A stretch of DNA of 64,000 bases from Flavobacterium sp. 123 (GCF_003634825.1 NZ_RBXD01000001.1:394501-458500); one strand, 5' to 3'; counted from the stretch's first letter, positions 1 through 11,000 are shown. Notes: generated by a model from the letters alone, not told the origin. Numbers and translations are program-made.

Positions 1-1295
1 ATTGTGTAAGGTATAATTGAATTATTGACCAACTCTTTACAAATTTCATCTATAAAAATTTTACTTTCTATTTTCTGAAGTTCTATCGCAAAATTTGCAT
101 GTTTTTCCTTTTTTATCTCCGCTATGATAGAATAAACTAGAGGAAATTCTTTTCTAAATACGTTCTTTATCTCTGTATTGTGAGAGTTTTTAGAATAGGC
201 TATCTTCATCCAAATCTCTTTACATTCATTTCTAGTCAAACCATAAAGACCTTGTAGCCACTCATACCATTTTCCTGAAGTGGTGATTGAAAAATAATTA
301 TCAATTTCTTTTAATAAAGCTTCAGATGCTTTTTTACGATGTGATTGGAGTAAAATATTAAATAGAACAGGCTGGGAATTAGAAAGGTCTAAATAGCTCA
401 TATTCTCGTAACCAACAATAAACGGTCTCAAATCTGAAGCCATATTGGTTAGGTTGGTATCCAAACGTTTGTTTGTATCATTACGTTTAAAGCGAAGTGT
501 TTTATTGAGACTTCCATTATGAATTGCATTTACACTTGAAATACGAGAGGAATAGCGTTTGAATGCAGAACCTTTATCTTTATCATTTTTAGCTTCAGAT
601 AGCTCTTTTAAATAACGTTGTTCACTATGTTCAATTGCTTCTTCATATTGTATTGTTAATCCTTTTCGATAATGGCTCCCCATTTTTTTAATATGTTTAG
701 GGGCATTATTTATATAGCTAGAATCCGACTCATAATCCTTAGTCAAAAACTTTTTATTTGTTTTGGTAATTGGTACTTTAATCTTGTACCATAAATTAAA
801 AATCCTATTTTTTTGATTGGCATCAATACCATCAACAGCAAGGCTTTCCAGTGATATTTCAATCTTATCTCGTAAACAATAGGTATCTATAACCGCTCCT
901 ATAGACTCTGCTGGAATATCATTTTCTCTACATAGAAAATTTATTTTAGATAAATAAGTTTCATTTGATTGTAAATAATAATGAGTTGTTCTTCCTTCAA
1001 AATAAAAATCATGCCAAATAACATTATGAATAATTAACCATGTCATGTAATTATTATAATCATTGCCATATTTGGTTTTAAGAAATCTTGAATCCATTGG
1101 TATGCAATGAAAAGGATAATCCTCTAAATTTCTATTTTGATTTGATTTTGAAAGTATATCATTAATGACAGCTAATCCAACAATAATTTCGGATTCTTTA
1201 TTGTCTTTTAATGGTATGTGATGTGCTGTCAGAAATAGTACTTCAACTACTTCTTTAGGAAGTAAAAAACTTCTGTATTTTGTATATTTGTTCAT
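1..1295 (-). CDS. Partial polymerase-like replication protein of a mobile element (3' end outside window)
   Basis: An open frame runs from an ATG at 1295 to the left edge with no stop, giving 431 residues of an incomplete protein. I do not recognise a named family with certainty. Seen near residues 315-330 is LDLSNSQPVLFN, which resembles motif A of family A DNA polymerases (Asp followed by a Gln-Pro turn). Further on there is a Lys-rich helix and then F-x3-FP-x-V and a LQ-x-IES segment, the order seen before the HD motif of that fold. The frame stops at the window edge just where an HD motif would be expected. The gene lies downstream of an excisionase-like gene on the same strand, so a role in replication of the element is an inference. 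No signal peptide or membrane segment is visible. Confidence 0.6.
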   Translation of the reverse strand, partial: MNKYTKYRSFLLPKEVVEVLFLTAHHIPLKDNKESEIIVGLAVINDILSKSNQNRNLEDYPFHCIPMDSRFLKTKYGNDYNNYMTWLIIHNVIWHDFYFEGRTTHYYLQSNETYLSKINFLCRENDIPAESIGAVIDTYCLRDKIEISLESLAVDGIDANQKNRIFNLWYKIKVPITKTNKKFLTKDYESDSSYINNAPKHIKKMGSHYRKGLTIQYEEAIEHSEQRYLKELSEAKNDKDKGSAFKRYSSRISSVNAIHNGSLNKTLRFKRNDTNKRLDTNLTNMASDLRPFIVGYENMSYLDLSNSQPVLFNILLQSHRKKASEALLKEIDNYFSITTSGKWYEWLQGLYGLTRNECKEIWMKIAYSKNSHNTEIKNVFRKEFPLVYSIIAEIKKEKHANFAIELQKIESKIFIDEICKELVNNSIIPYT

Positions 1296-1684
1296 AAAAT
1301 AGTATTCTCACTTTATATTATAATTTCTCTCATTTTTTTTTAGCAGGGGTGAGAACCAGAAAAAGCTACCTTTCTGGAACCCTGCAAATGGCAATACTAC
1401 CATTATTAATAAATATACTAAATGGAAAATAATTGTCAAGACTTAAACAATAAAAAAAAGAATACTTTTTTTGTACCAAAACTGTACCTTAAAGCTATTA
1501 TACACCTCCCTTATTTCCCTATACGCTCCTGTAAACGTTCCCTCACCACATATTTCCAATCATTGATTTCAGACCTTCCAGAGCACATTTCAGTCAATTA
1601 TCACTGGATTAAAATGATAATGTCTTCAAACTCTCAACAAATTCTGAAAATAAAATTTTTAAACCTACAAAATCAAACCTTTAA
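1296..1684. other. Intergenic stretch of 389 bases in the left element
   Basis: Apart from the hairpin at 1343-1385 I see no convincing gene. A 95-codon plus-strand frame crosses the stretch, but it overlaps the end of the excisionase-like gene and has no recognisable protein character. Confidence 0.4.
1343..1385. repeat. Two-step inverted repeat (hairpin) in the leader of the polymerase-like gene
   Basis: GCAGGG (1343-1348) pairs with CCCTGC (1380-1385), and inside it CCAGAAA (1356-1362) pairs with TTTCTGG (1371-1377) around an 8-base loop. It lies between the excisionase-like gene and the polymerase-like gene. On the minus strand it is followed by an A-run, not a T-run, so it is not a standard terminator. 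An attenuator, a protein binding site or a replication structure are possible. Confidence 0.5.
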
Positions 1685-1963
1685 TCAGTTAATTCTAACT
1701 AAACTTTGAATCAATTCTCCTCGTTTATAATAGACTCTATTGCCAATACCGTAAGCCATTAATTTTCCTTTTTTCGTCCAATTCCAGAGACTAGTCAAGC
1801 TAATTTTTAGTAATAAGCAAGCTTCTTCCCTAGTTAATAACTCTTGTGGATTTTCTGTTGAGGTATTTTTTCTAAACTCATCTAGTTGCTCACTTACAAC
1901 TTTTCTAATTAATTCCTCCAAATCCTCTGGAGTCAAATTATGTAACATGATTGCGTTTTCCAT
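1685..1963 (-). CDS. Excisionase-like helix-turn-helix protein (MerR/HTH_17 type)
   Basis: A 92-residue protein. The first 40 residues form an acidic, helical segment. Residues about 43-92 read as the short winged helix common in excisionases and element regulators of Bacteroidota: LLTREEACLLLKIS, then SLWNWTKKGKL, then the wing NRVYYKRGEL. Such proteins bind DNA at element ends or promoters. It is divergent from the defence operon starting at 2111 and upstream of the polymerase-like gene on its own strand, which fits an element control protein. Whether it is a true excisionase or a repressor cannot be told from sequence. Confidence 0.75.
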   Translation of the reverse strand: MENAIMLHNLTPEDLEELIRKVVSEQLDEFRKNTSTENPQELLTREEACLLLKISLTSLWNWTKKGKLMAYGIGNRVYYKRGELIQSLVRIN

Positions 1964-2008
1964 TTTATTTGTTTTAAATTAATATGTTAAATATCAATAT
2001 TTTAGGGA

Positions 2009-2031
2009 TTTATCACCAAAAAAGTGATAAA
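2009..2031. promoter_or_regulatory. 8-bp inverted repeat between divergent genes, candidate operator
   Basis: TTTATCAC (2009-2016) and GTGATAAA (2024-2031) are exact inverted repeats around a 7-base A-rich spacer. They lie between the excisionase-like gene (minus) and the helicase gene (plus), so a regulator bound here could control both. A stem with an A-rich loop in the leader RNA is the other reading. Confidence 0.45.
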
Positions 2032-2110
2032 AAAATTCAAAAAAACATACAAAACACACTACATTTATATGCTTACATCCAAAAAATTATTCTCAATTTA
2101 AACCTTGATA

Positions 2111-5100
2111 ATGAATATTATAGACAACAAAAGTAGATTGTTACTTGAAGAACTTCAGAATTTAATCACTCCAAATTCAAATATTTACATAAGTTGCAAC
2201 CATTTTACTGCATTCGCCTTATTTGAATTAGTTGACATATTCTCAAAGTCAAAACAAATCAATTTACTGTTGAGTAATAATTTTGATGCTGAAGATGATT
2301 TTCGATTTATTCAAAATGAAAAGGAAAATAAAATAAATCTTTTATTAGACCGAAAGTACCGAATAAACCAAGTACTTGGGCTGATTGATGATAAAATTCA
2401 AATTAGAAAAGGTGGAATTGGTAATCAAAATATTCTGATTGTAGAAAATGATGGGATTTCTAATTGTTTCTTCTTAACACCATTAGACCTTGATTCAGTA
2501 TGTTTGGGAACTATCAATGATGAGAATTTAATTTTTATAAATAATATTGAAGATACCCAAAATCAGTATCTATCTTATTTCAATGGAGCTTGGAACAGTA
2601 GTAAGATAGTTTTGAATGATGCAGTCAAAGCATTATTAGAAAAAGGAACTAATACTATTTCAGCTGAAGCTATTTACAAGTACAGTATTCGTGAAATATT
2701 TCATTATTCAACGGTCAATGAAAGAGCCGATGAGAAGTTAGAAAAAACAGGATTTAAAAATTCTAAAATTTGGAGTTTGTTGTACAACTTCCAAAAAGAT
2801 GCAGTAATAGGTGCTATTGATAAAATAGAAACGTATGGTGGATGTATCATTGCTGATTCTGTTGGTTTAGGAAAAACTTTTGAAGCTTTAGCAGTCATTA
2901 AATACTATCTTTTAAGAAATGACCAAAGGGTTTTACTTCTAGCCCCTAAAAAATTAAGAGAAAACTGGACAGTTTATACCCTAAACGATAAAAGAAATAT
3001 TCTAGCAGAAGACCGTTTAAATTTTGATGTTTTAAATCATACCGATTTGACCAGAGAAAGAGGTAAATCAGGTGACATTGATTTAGAGACTATTCATTGG
3101 GGAAATTACGATTTGGTTGTTATCGATGAATCCCATAACTTTAGAAATAATCCCAACAAAAGGGACGGAATGACTCGTTATAAGCGTTTAATGAATCAGG
3201 TGATAAAAGCGAATATCAGAACAAAAGTCTTGATGTTGTCTGCTACTCCCGTAAATAATAAAATGAACGATTTGAAAAATCAAGTCGCTTTTATTACGGA
3301 AGGAAATGACCGCTATTTTAGTCAATATGGTATTGACAGTATCAGTCAGGTAATGAAGGATGCCCAAAGAAAATTCACCTTATGGTACAGAAATGGAGAC
3401 CCAAATAATCTTGATGTGAATGGATTAATGGAAAGCTTGGATGGTTCCTACTTTAGAATATTAGACATGTTAACCATTGCGAGGTCTCGTAAACATATTG
3501 AAAAATACTATGATATGTCTGATATTGGTAACTTTCCAAATAGATTAATACCAATAACCAAAACACCTGAAATTGATACTAAAAATCAATTTAGTGATAT
3601 AGGGCAAATCTATGATGAAATTAGTACGCTAACTTTAGCATCCTATACACCTCTTGCCTATGTAAGAGCTGATAAAAGAGAGGAATACGAAGCCAAGTAC
3701 GACATGGAAACAGGTACTGGAAGCGTTTTTAAGCAAGTTGACCGTGAGCAGAGTTTAATTTATTTGATGCGTGTAAACCTTTTAAAACGTTTAGAAAGTT
3801 CCATTCATTCTTTTGGATTAACGGTTGAAAAATTAATCAATTTTATAGATTCCAACTTAAAACAAATTGAAAATCATCAATCAGGAACTTTAGATTTCGA
3901 TTTAGACATCAACAATATTGATATTGATGACACTGAATTAGAAGACTTATTAGTTGGTGGTAAAACCAAAGTATTGATTCAGGATTTAGATAATATTGCT
4001 TGGAAACAAGACCTGAAACAAGACAAAGCTGTTCTGGTTAAATTAATGGGAAACATCAAGTTGATTGATGTGGAACGAGATGCTAAATTGCTAGAGCTTA
4101 AAAATATAATTGAAGAAAAACTACATAAACCAATCAATGATAATAACAAGAAAGTAATTGTGTTTACTGCTTTTGCCGATACTGCAAATTACTTGTATAA
4201 CGAATTGCATCATTGGTTAAAAAAAGAACATAGTTTAAACTCGGCTTTGGTAACTGGTTCTGGAACCAACAAGACCAATATACCAAAGGGAAAAACCGAT
4301 TTGAGTACCATTTTGACTAACTTTTCTCCCCTCTCAAAAAAGAGAGCTGAAATTTATCCTGATGAAAAAAATGAAATCGATATTTTGTTTTGTACCGATT
4401 GTATTTCTGAAGGGCAAAACCTTCAGGATTGTGATTATTTGGTAAACTATGATATTCACTGGAATCCAGTTCGTATTATTCAACGCTTTGGGCGTATTGA
4501 CCGTATTGGTTCTAAAAATGATAATATCCAATTGGTAAACTTTTTCCCAAGTATGGAACTGGATAGTTTTATTGATTTGGTAGCTCGTGTTCAGGGAAGA
4601 ATGGTGATGCTCGATGTTTCGGCTACTGGAGAGGATAATATTATTTCTCAAAATAGCCGTGAAATGCAAGATTTGGATTATCGCAAACAGCAATTGAAAC
4701 AATTACAAAATCAGGTTATTGACCTTGAAGATGTTCACGGAAATATATCAATTACCGATTTAACTTTTAATGATTTTAAGATTGATTTGGAGAAAAGCAC
4801 CGACTCAGAATTAGAAGAATTGAAGCATATCCCAAAAGCATCTTACGCAATAGTAAAGTCAAATCTTGAGCATGTAAAACAAGGTGCTATTTTCTGTTTA
4901 AAAGGCAATAGTGAAGACTTTGCTTCTAAACTTAAAAACAACATCTTATATCCCTTCTTTTTGGTTTATATTAGTATAGATGGTGCCGAAATCCTCAAAG
5001 CTTCTCAAACCAAAACGGCTTTAGACTATTTTAGAAAATTAGCCATGGGTAATGATAGAATTATTCCAGAATTAATTGCCGAATTTGACAAAGAAACCAA

Positions 5101-5281
5101 AGCAAACAAAAGGATGGAAGCCTATGCTAATTTGCTAAAAACAGCTATTCAAGAAGTCATTGGTGTACAGGAAGAAGTAGGACTGGATTCACTGGCTACA
5201 GCTGGTGGAACTACATTGTTGAGTTCAGTTATCAGTCAGGAAGAAAATTTAGAACTAATCAGTTATTTGATTATTAAATAA
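2111..5281 (+). CDS. SNF2-type helicase with PLD-like N-terminal region, part of a type III restriction locus
   Basis: About 1056 residues. The frame also opens at a TTG two codons upstream (2105); I chose the ATG at 2111. Residues 1-190 look like a phospholipase D-like fold (strand-rich, with a segment resembling the domain that ends near LxLG), but no HxK catalytic motif is seen. The helicase core follows: Walker A DSVGLGKT near residue 250, DESHN near 340, SATPVNN near 380, and motif VI RFGRIDRIG near 793. An acidic insert lies between the two RecA-like lobes. It heads a plus-strand block with DUF4391, Mod and Res at gaps of 3 bases, -4 bases and 2 bases, so it is almost surely co-transcribed with them. 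Known relatives are annotated as helicase-related proteins of restriction or DISARM-like loci. The role, perhaps translocation on foreign DNA, is inferred. Confidence 0.8.
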   Translation: MNIIDNKSRLLLEELQNLITPNSNIYISCNHFTAFALFELVDIFSKSKQINLLLSNNFDAEDDFRFIQNEKENKINLLLDRKYRINQVLGLIDDKIQIRKGGIGNQNILIVENDGISNCFFLTPLDLDSVCLGTINDENLIFINNIEDTQNQYLSYFNGAWNSSKIVLNDAVKALLEKGTNTISAEAIYKYSIREIFHYSTVNERADEKLEKTGFKNSKIWSLLYNFQKDAVIGAIDKIETYGGCIIADSVGLGKTFEALAVIKYYLLRNDQRVLLLAPKKLRENWTVYTLNDKRNILAEDRLNFDVLNHTDLTRERGKSGDIDLETIHWGNYDLVVIDESHNFRNNPNKRDGMTRYKRLMNQVIKANIRTKVLMLSATPVNNKMNDLKNQVAFITEGNDRYFSQYGIDSISQVMKDAQRKFTLWYRNGDPNNLDVNGLMESLDGSYFRILDMLTIARSRKHIEKYYDMSDIGNFPNRLIPITKTPEIDTKNQFSDIGQIYDEISTLTLASYTPLAYVRADKREEYEAKYDMETGTGSVFKQVDREQSLIYLMRVNLLKRLESSIHSFGLTVEKLINFIDSNLKQIENHQSGTLDFDLDINNIDIDDTELEDLLVGGKTKVLIQDLDNIAWKQDLKQDKAVLVKLMGNIKLIDVERDAKLLELKNIIEEKLHKPINDNNKKVIVFTAFADTANYLYNELHHWLKKEHSLNSALVTGSGTNKTNIPKGKTDLSTILTNFSPLSKKRAEIYPDEKNEIDILFCTDCISEGQNLQDCDYLVNYDIHWNPVRIIQRFGRIDRIGSKNDNIQLVNFFPSMELDSFIDLVARVQGRMVMLDVSATGEDNIISQNSREMQDLDYRKQQLKQLQNQVIDLEDVHGNISITDLTFNDFKIDLEKSTDSELEELKHIPKASYAIVKSNLEHVKQGAIFCLKGNSEDFASKLKNNILYPFFLVYISIDGAEILKASQTKTALDYFRKLAMGNDRIIPELIAEFDKETKANKRMEAYANLLKTAIQEVIGVQEEVGLDSLATAGGTTLLSSVISQEENLELISYLIIK

Positions 5282-5284
5282 AGA

Positions 5285-6052
5285 ATGAGTTTTAACTATA
5301 ACAAAATATTAAACATCCCTGAGAGGGCAATTGTTAGTAAGAAAATAAGCAAAGCTTTCTTTATTAGAAACTTTGAACTGAGTTCTGCTGATAAAAAAAT
5401 ATTGAATGAAATTATTACAATGGAATGGTTAGCGAGTATCAAACCATCCAACACTAATATTGCTTTATTCAAAAATGAAACTTATGTTTTTGAAGAAATT
5501 CAAGTAATGACATGTACACTATCTGGAAACCTTATCAAAGGTACGATTGATAGAGTCATTAATTTATTCCAGAAACATATTCCCTATCCCATTGTTTTGG
5601 TGATTGAAAATGCAGATGAATTTGTAGTGAACGTTTGTGACAAAAAAATCAATCAAAATGACAAGTCAAAACGAACTATTGAAGCTTTTATCAACTCACC
5701 CAATGTTTCAAAATTATATAAAAATGAATTAGTTGGTGCTTTCTTTGAAGGCTTGGATTTTGCGATATTAGACAAAACTAACTTAGAAACAACATATAAA
5801 AGCTACACCAGTGCTATTGTGCAATTTCAAACAGCAATGGTTACAGGAACCTTCAACCAACGTAGTTCAGTAAGAACCGAAGACGACCTAAAACATTTGG
5901 AAACTATCCAAAAAATAGAAAAAGAAATCCTTACTTTGTCAAACCAAATAAAAAAAGAATCCCAACTCAATACCAGAGTTTCTTTGAACATAAATATTCA
6001 GAAGAAAAGAAACGAAATTGAGTATCTTAAAACATTATTAAACATACTATGA
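5285..6052 (+). CDS. DUF4391 domain protein of the type III restriction locus
   Basis: 255 residues, no signal peptide. The fold pattern matches DUF4391: an N-terminal FNYNKILNIPERAIVSKK, an internal IQVMTCTL strand, and the IPYPIVLVIEN segment near residues 99-110. The C-terminal 50 residues are a predicted coiled coil rich in Lys, Glu and Gln (from about LKHLETIQKIEKE). It starts 3 bases after the helicase stop and its stop overlaps the start of the mod gene by 4 bases (ATGA), which shows translational coupling. The function of DUF4391 is not known to me. From the context it is probably a subunit or adaptor that links the helicase to Mod and Res. Confidence 0.75.
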   Translation: MSFNYNKILNIPERAIVSKKISKAFFIRNFELSSADKKILNEIITMEWLASIKPSNTNIALFKNETYVFEEIQVMTCTLSGNLIKGTIDRVINLFQKHIPYPIVLVIENADEFVVNVCDKKINQNDKSKRTIEAFINSPNVSKLYKNELVGAFFEGLDFAILDKTNLETTYKSYTSAIVQFQTAMVTGTFNQRSSVRTEDDLKHLETIQKIEKEILTLSNQIKKESQLNTRVSLNINIQKKRNEIEYLKTLLNIL

Positions 6053-8049
6053 GCTTAGAAAAAATTACAAAAGGAGATGAACTTACTCAAAGTTTAGATA
6101 TAGTAAATGATAATATTGCACGCCTGAAAGAGCTTTTTCCTGAAGTACTTACGGAAGGCAAAATTGATTTCAAAGTGTTACAAGATATTTTGGGAAAGGA
6201 AATTGAAGATGAAGAAGAATATTACCGTTTTACATGGGCTGGTAAAGCTCAAGCCCGTAGAGAAGCACACAAACCCAGTACAGGAACACTAAGACCCGCC
6301 AAAGAAGAAGGTGTAAACTGGGATTTAACCGAAAATTTATACATAGAGGGTGATAATCTTGAAGTATTAAAACTGTTGCAAAAAAGCTACAATAATAGGG
6401 TCAAAATGATTTATATAGACCCACCATACAATACAGGTAAAGATTTTGTTTACAAAGATAATTACAAGGACAATCTAAAAAATTATCAACAAATAACCGA
6501 ACAAATTGATGATGAAGGAAATAAGCTTTCAACCAATTCTGACAGTGATGGTCGTTATCATTCTAATTGGTTAAACATGATGTACCCTAGATTAAGATTG
6601 GCTAGAAATCTTCTTAAAGACGATGGTGTTATTTTTATAAGTATAGATGAAAACGAATATGAAAACTTAAAAAAAATTGGTGACGAAATTTTTGGTGAAG
6701 ATAATTTTATTGGTTCTGTAATTTGGAAAAACAAATTTGGTTCGGGTGCAAAAAATATTGGTTTTATAGGTGTTCATGAATATATTGTTTGTTTTTCAAA
6801 GAAAAACATCCTCAATGTAACTTCTGAATTAAGTGATTCAGAAGTAGCAAAACATAATAGAAAAGATTCTAAATTTGAAACTAGGGGTGGTTACAGAATT
6901 CAACCACTTATGACAAAAAGCATGGATGATAGACCAAATTTAGTTTATCCAATATTATATAATGGAAAAACTATTATGCCAAATAAGCAATGGGTATGGT
7001 CTAAAGATAGAATGATGAAATCAATTGAAAATGATGAAGTTGAATTCATGGAAAAAGAAGATGGAAGTGTAACTGTAAATTCTAAACAATATATTAGGGA
7101 TGAAAACGGATTTATGAGAAGAGGAAAACCGACTACCTTTTTTGATAAAGTATACACTCAAAATGGAACTAAAGAACTATTCGATTTATTTGAGCAAAAA
7201 ATTTTCGATTTTAACAAACCTGTCGATTTAATTAAATATTTTATTAATTTTCAAATTAATGATAATAATTCAAAATTTGAAAACGACATTATACTCGATT
7301 TCTTTTCTGGCTCTTCTACAACCGCCCATGCCGTAATGCAACTAAATGCTGAAGATGGTGGAAATAGAAAGCACATACAAATTCAATTACCAGAACTTTG
7401 TAATGAGAAAAGCGACTCTTATAAAGCTGGGTATAAAAATATTGCTGAAATTGGAAAAGAACGTATACGTAAGGCAGGAAAATCAATTATAAATAAGCAA
7501 TCAGTAATTGTTGCCGAAAAGAAAGAGATATTAGCCAAACTTGAAAACGAACAAAGTTTAATTAAAGATGATGAAAAAATAAAAAAACTTCAAGATGAAG
7601 TTAACAATTTAGAATTAATCATTAAAAATTTAGATACTGGTTTTAAAGTTTTCAAACTAGATAGTTCCAATATAAAAGGATGGGATGGTAATCCTGATAA
7701 TTTAGTTGATAGTCTATTTGATTCTCAAGATAACATCAAAACAGGTCGTACAGAAGAAGATGTATTATTTGAAATTTTATTAAAATACGGTTTAGACTTA
7801 ACCTTACCAATCGAAGAAAAAATAATAGAGGGTAAAAAAGTTTTTAGTGTAGGTTTTGGAGCCTTGTTTATTTGCTTAGCAGATGGTATCACTAATAAAG
7901 TAGCAGAAGGAATAGGTGCTTGGAAAGAAGCATTAAAACCAGAAAGCTGTAGAGTAATATTTAAAGATTCTGGTTTTGGTGATGTGGAAAAAACAAACTC
8001 TGTTCAAACATTGAAACGTTTTGGTATTAACGAAATCAAAAGTATATAA
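6049..8049 (+). CDS. Type III DNA methyltransferase (Mod), site-specific adenine-N6 type
   Basis: 666 residues. Motif IV DPPYNTG lies at about residues 124-130 and the AdoMet-binding motif I FFSGSST at about 417-423. The order IV before I marks a beta-class N6-adenine or N4-cytosine methylase, as in type III Mod. The segment between about 215 and 400 is the probable target-recognition region. The C-terminal third has a coiled coil (about 490-530) and then a small domain. In type III systems Mod recognises a short asymmetric site, methylates one strand and forms a complex with Res. The start overlaps the DUF4391 stop and Res begins 2 bases after the end. The recognition site cannot be read from the sequence. 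Confidence 0.92.
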   Translation: MSLEKITKGDELTQSLDIVNDNIARLKELFPEVLTEGKIDFKVLQDILGKEIEDEEEYYRFTWAGKAQARREAHKPSTGTLRPAKEEGVNWDLTENLYIEGDNLEVLKLLQKSYNNRVKMIYIDPPYNTGKDFVYKDNYKDNLKNYQQITEQIDDEGNKLSTNSDSDGRYHSNWLNMMYPRLRLARNLLKDDGVIFISIDENEYENLKKIGDEIFGEDNFIGSVIWKNKFGSGAKNIGFIGVHEYIVCFSKKNILNVTSELSDSEVAKHNRKDSKFETRGGYRIQPLMTKSMDDRPNLVYPILYNGKTIMPNKQWVWSKDRMMKSIENDEVEFMEKEDGSVTVNSKQYIRDENGFMRRGKPTTFFDKVYTQNGTKELFDLFEQKIFDFNKPVDLIKYFINFQINDNNSKFENDIILDFFSGSSTTAHAVMQLNAEDGGNRKHIQIQLPELCNEKSDSYKAGYKNIAEIGKERIRKAGKSIINKQSVIVAEKKEILAKLENEQSLIKDDEKIKKLQDEVNNLELIIKNLDTGFKVFKLDSSNIKGWDGNPDNLVDSLFDSQDNIKTGRTEEDVLFEILLKYGLDLTLPIEEKIIEGKKVFSVGFGALFICLADGITNKVAEGIGAWKEALKPESCRVIFKDSGFGDVEKTNSVQTLKRFGINEIKSI

Positions 8050-8051
8050 GT

Positions 8052-11000
8052 ATGAAAATACAATTTGATAGTACGTTAAACTACCAACAAGAAGCCATTG
8101 AAGCTATTGTAGATATTTTTAGTGGTCAAGAAAAATGCGATTCTAACTTTACAGTGTATTCGCCAGAATTTTTAGCCAAACAACAAAATATTGGTTTTAC
8201 TGATATAGGTTATGGTAATAGATTACTATTGACGGAAGGACAAATTCTTGAAAACACTCAAAAAATCCAATTATCAAATGGATTGAAGCCTTCAACAAGA
8301 GCTGAAATAGATAGAAAACATCTTGATTTTACTGTTGAAATGGAAACTGGTACAGGTAAAACTTATGTTTACTTGAGAAGCATAGTTGAACTGTATAAAA
8401 AGTATGGTTTTTCTAAGCATATCATTGTAGTTCCTTCCATCCCAATCAAAGAAGGGGTTTACAAATCATTACAAATTACGAAGGAACATTTAAGAGAACT
8501 GTATGATAACATCAACTACAATTTCTTTGTGTATGATTCTAGTAAATTAAATGAGGTTCGAGATTTTGCTACCAATGACCGCTTGGAAATCATGGTTATC
8601 AACATTGATGCTTTCGCAAAAAGTTTTGATAATCCTGATGATTTAAAGAAAACAGCAAATATTATCCACAGATACAATGATTCATTAGGATACAAACCAC
8701 TGGATTTAATTAAAAATACCAATCCAGTTGTTTTTATAGATGAACCACAAACAACCATAAGTACACCAATAAGAAAGAAAGCCATCCAGAGCTTGAATCC
8801 TTTGGCAATAGTAAAATACTCAGCAACTCACCGTAAGGATGAGAAAATCAACATGATGTATAAGCTGGATGCAGTAGATGCTTATGAAAAGAAGTTGGTT
8901 AAACAAATTGAAGTTGGTTCTGTTCAAACAGAAGGAATCAACAACAATGCTTATATCAGATTGGTTGAGGTAAAAGTCTCAAAAGGTTTTCCAGTAGCAA
9001 AATTGGAACTGGATATTTTTAAAAATGGAAGTATTTCGAGAAAAACGGTTCTGGTAAAACAGAATGAAGATTTAGAACAAATTACTGACAGAGCCGAATA
9101 CGAGGGCTACATCATCAAAGATATTTATGCCGTAGCTGGAAATGAATACATTGATTTCACCAGTAAAGATGAAGTTATAAAGCTAGGTGAAGCCATTGGA
9201 AATGTTGATGACAAGCAAATAAAAACAGCTTTAATCCGCAAGACTATTGAGGAGCATTTAAACAAAGAATTGGTGTTGAACCCTCAAGGAATCAAAGTAC
9301 TTTCTTTGTTTTTTATTGACTCTGTTGGTAAATACCGCCAATATGATGAAGATGGAAATGTTGCCAATGGTGAATATGCAGAAATCTTTGAAAAAGAGTA
9401 TTTAAAGTTAATTGCTAAGCCAAAATACGCTAGTTTATTTGGAGAAATAAAAGATGTCGAGGTTGAGGCAAATCAAGTTCATAATGGTTATTTCTCTATT
9501 GATAAAAAAGCTAAAAAAAGTAATTCTAAAGATAAATACGAATATTTCAAGGATACGAAAGGGAATACCAATGCTGATGAAGATACCTATAATCTAATCA
9601 TGCGTGACAAAGAAATGCTTTTGAGTTTCGATTCAAAATTACGTTTCATATTTTCTCATTCAGCATTAAAAGAAGGATGGGATAACCCAAATGTATTCCA
9701 GATATGTACTTTAAAAGATGCTGGTGGTTCCGAAATTAGAAGAAGACAAGAAATAGGTCGTGGTTTACGTTTATGCGTAAATCAGTCAGGAGAACGTGTA
9801 TATGGACATGAAGTGAATACTTTAACGGTCATGGCTACAGAAACCTATGCTGAATTTGTAGATAATTTCCAGAAAGAGATTGAAAAAGAAACGGGGATAA
9901 CATTCGGTATTCTTGAAAAACATAGTTTTGGAAATATTGTCGTTGAAATTAATGACGAAGACACCGTTTATCTAGGTCAAGAAAAATCAGAGGAACTTTT
10001 TAAGCATCTTGTAAGCCAAGGTTATATTGATGCAAAAGGAAAAGTACAAGACAAGCTTAAAATTGATTTAAAGAATGAAACGGTTGATATTCCTGAAGAA
10101 TTTAAAGAACAGGAACACGTGCTAAATCAAATTATCAGTACATTAAAAGAAACTGCTGGAAGACTCGAAATAAAAAACGGAGCAGATAAAAAATTAGTTA
10201 CCGTAAATAAACGAATTTTAGACAGTCCAGAGTTTAGAGAATTATGGGAGAAAGTAAAATTCAAAACTACATTTTCAGTAAACTTTGATTCTGATTCATT
10301 GGTTAAAGAATGTATTAATGCAATCAATGACCGTTTAAAAATCACAAGAGGAAAACTAATTTATACAAAAGCCTCTATCTCAATTAATGCTGGTGGAGTT
10401 GATGCTACAATAAGTCCTAATAGTGAAACAACAAGTATCAAAGATGAAGTAGAAAGATTACCAGATATTGTAAGCTACCTTCAGAATGAGACCCAGCTGA
10501 CCAGAAAGTCAATAGTAACCATTTTAACTGGAATCAATAAATTGGATTATTTCAAAATTAATCCTCAAAAATTTATTGAAGGCTGTATCGATATTATCAA
10601 CGAACAAATGAATTTACACATCATTGATGGTATCAGTTACAAGAAAATTGGTGATGCTGAATACTATGAACAAGAACTTTTTGAAAATAAAGAGTTGTTT
10701 GGCTATATGAAAAGTAATTTGAAAGAGAGTTCAAAATCTCCTTATAATTATGTTGTTTATGATTCCAATGTGGAATCTAATTTGGCAAAACAATTTGAAA
10801 ACAGCGATAATATTTCTGTTTATGCTAAACTTCCTGACTGGTTCAAAATCGATACCCCACTTGGAACCTATAACCCTGACTGGGCTATTATGTGGAAAGA
10901 CCAAGATGATGAGAAATTGTACTTTGTAGTAGAATCAAAAGGCAGTACAGGACTTTTCGATTTAAGACCAAAAGAAGCTGGAAAAATAAAATGTGGAAAA

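Noticed and set aside
1422..1709. 95-codon plus-strand frame
   Set aside because: It overlaps the excisionase-like gene end, has no family-like pattern and no visible start signal; most probably non-coding.
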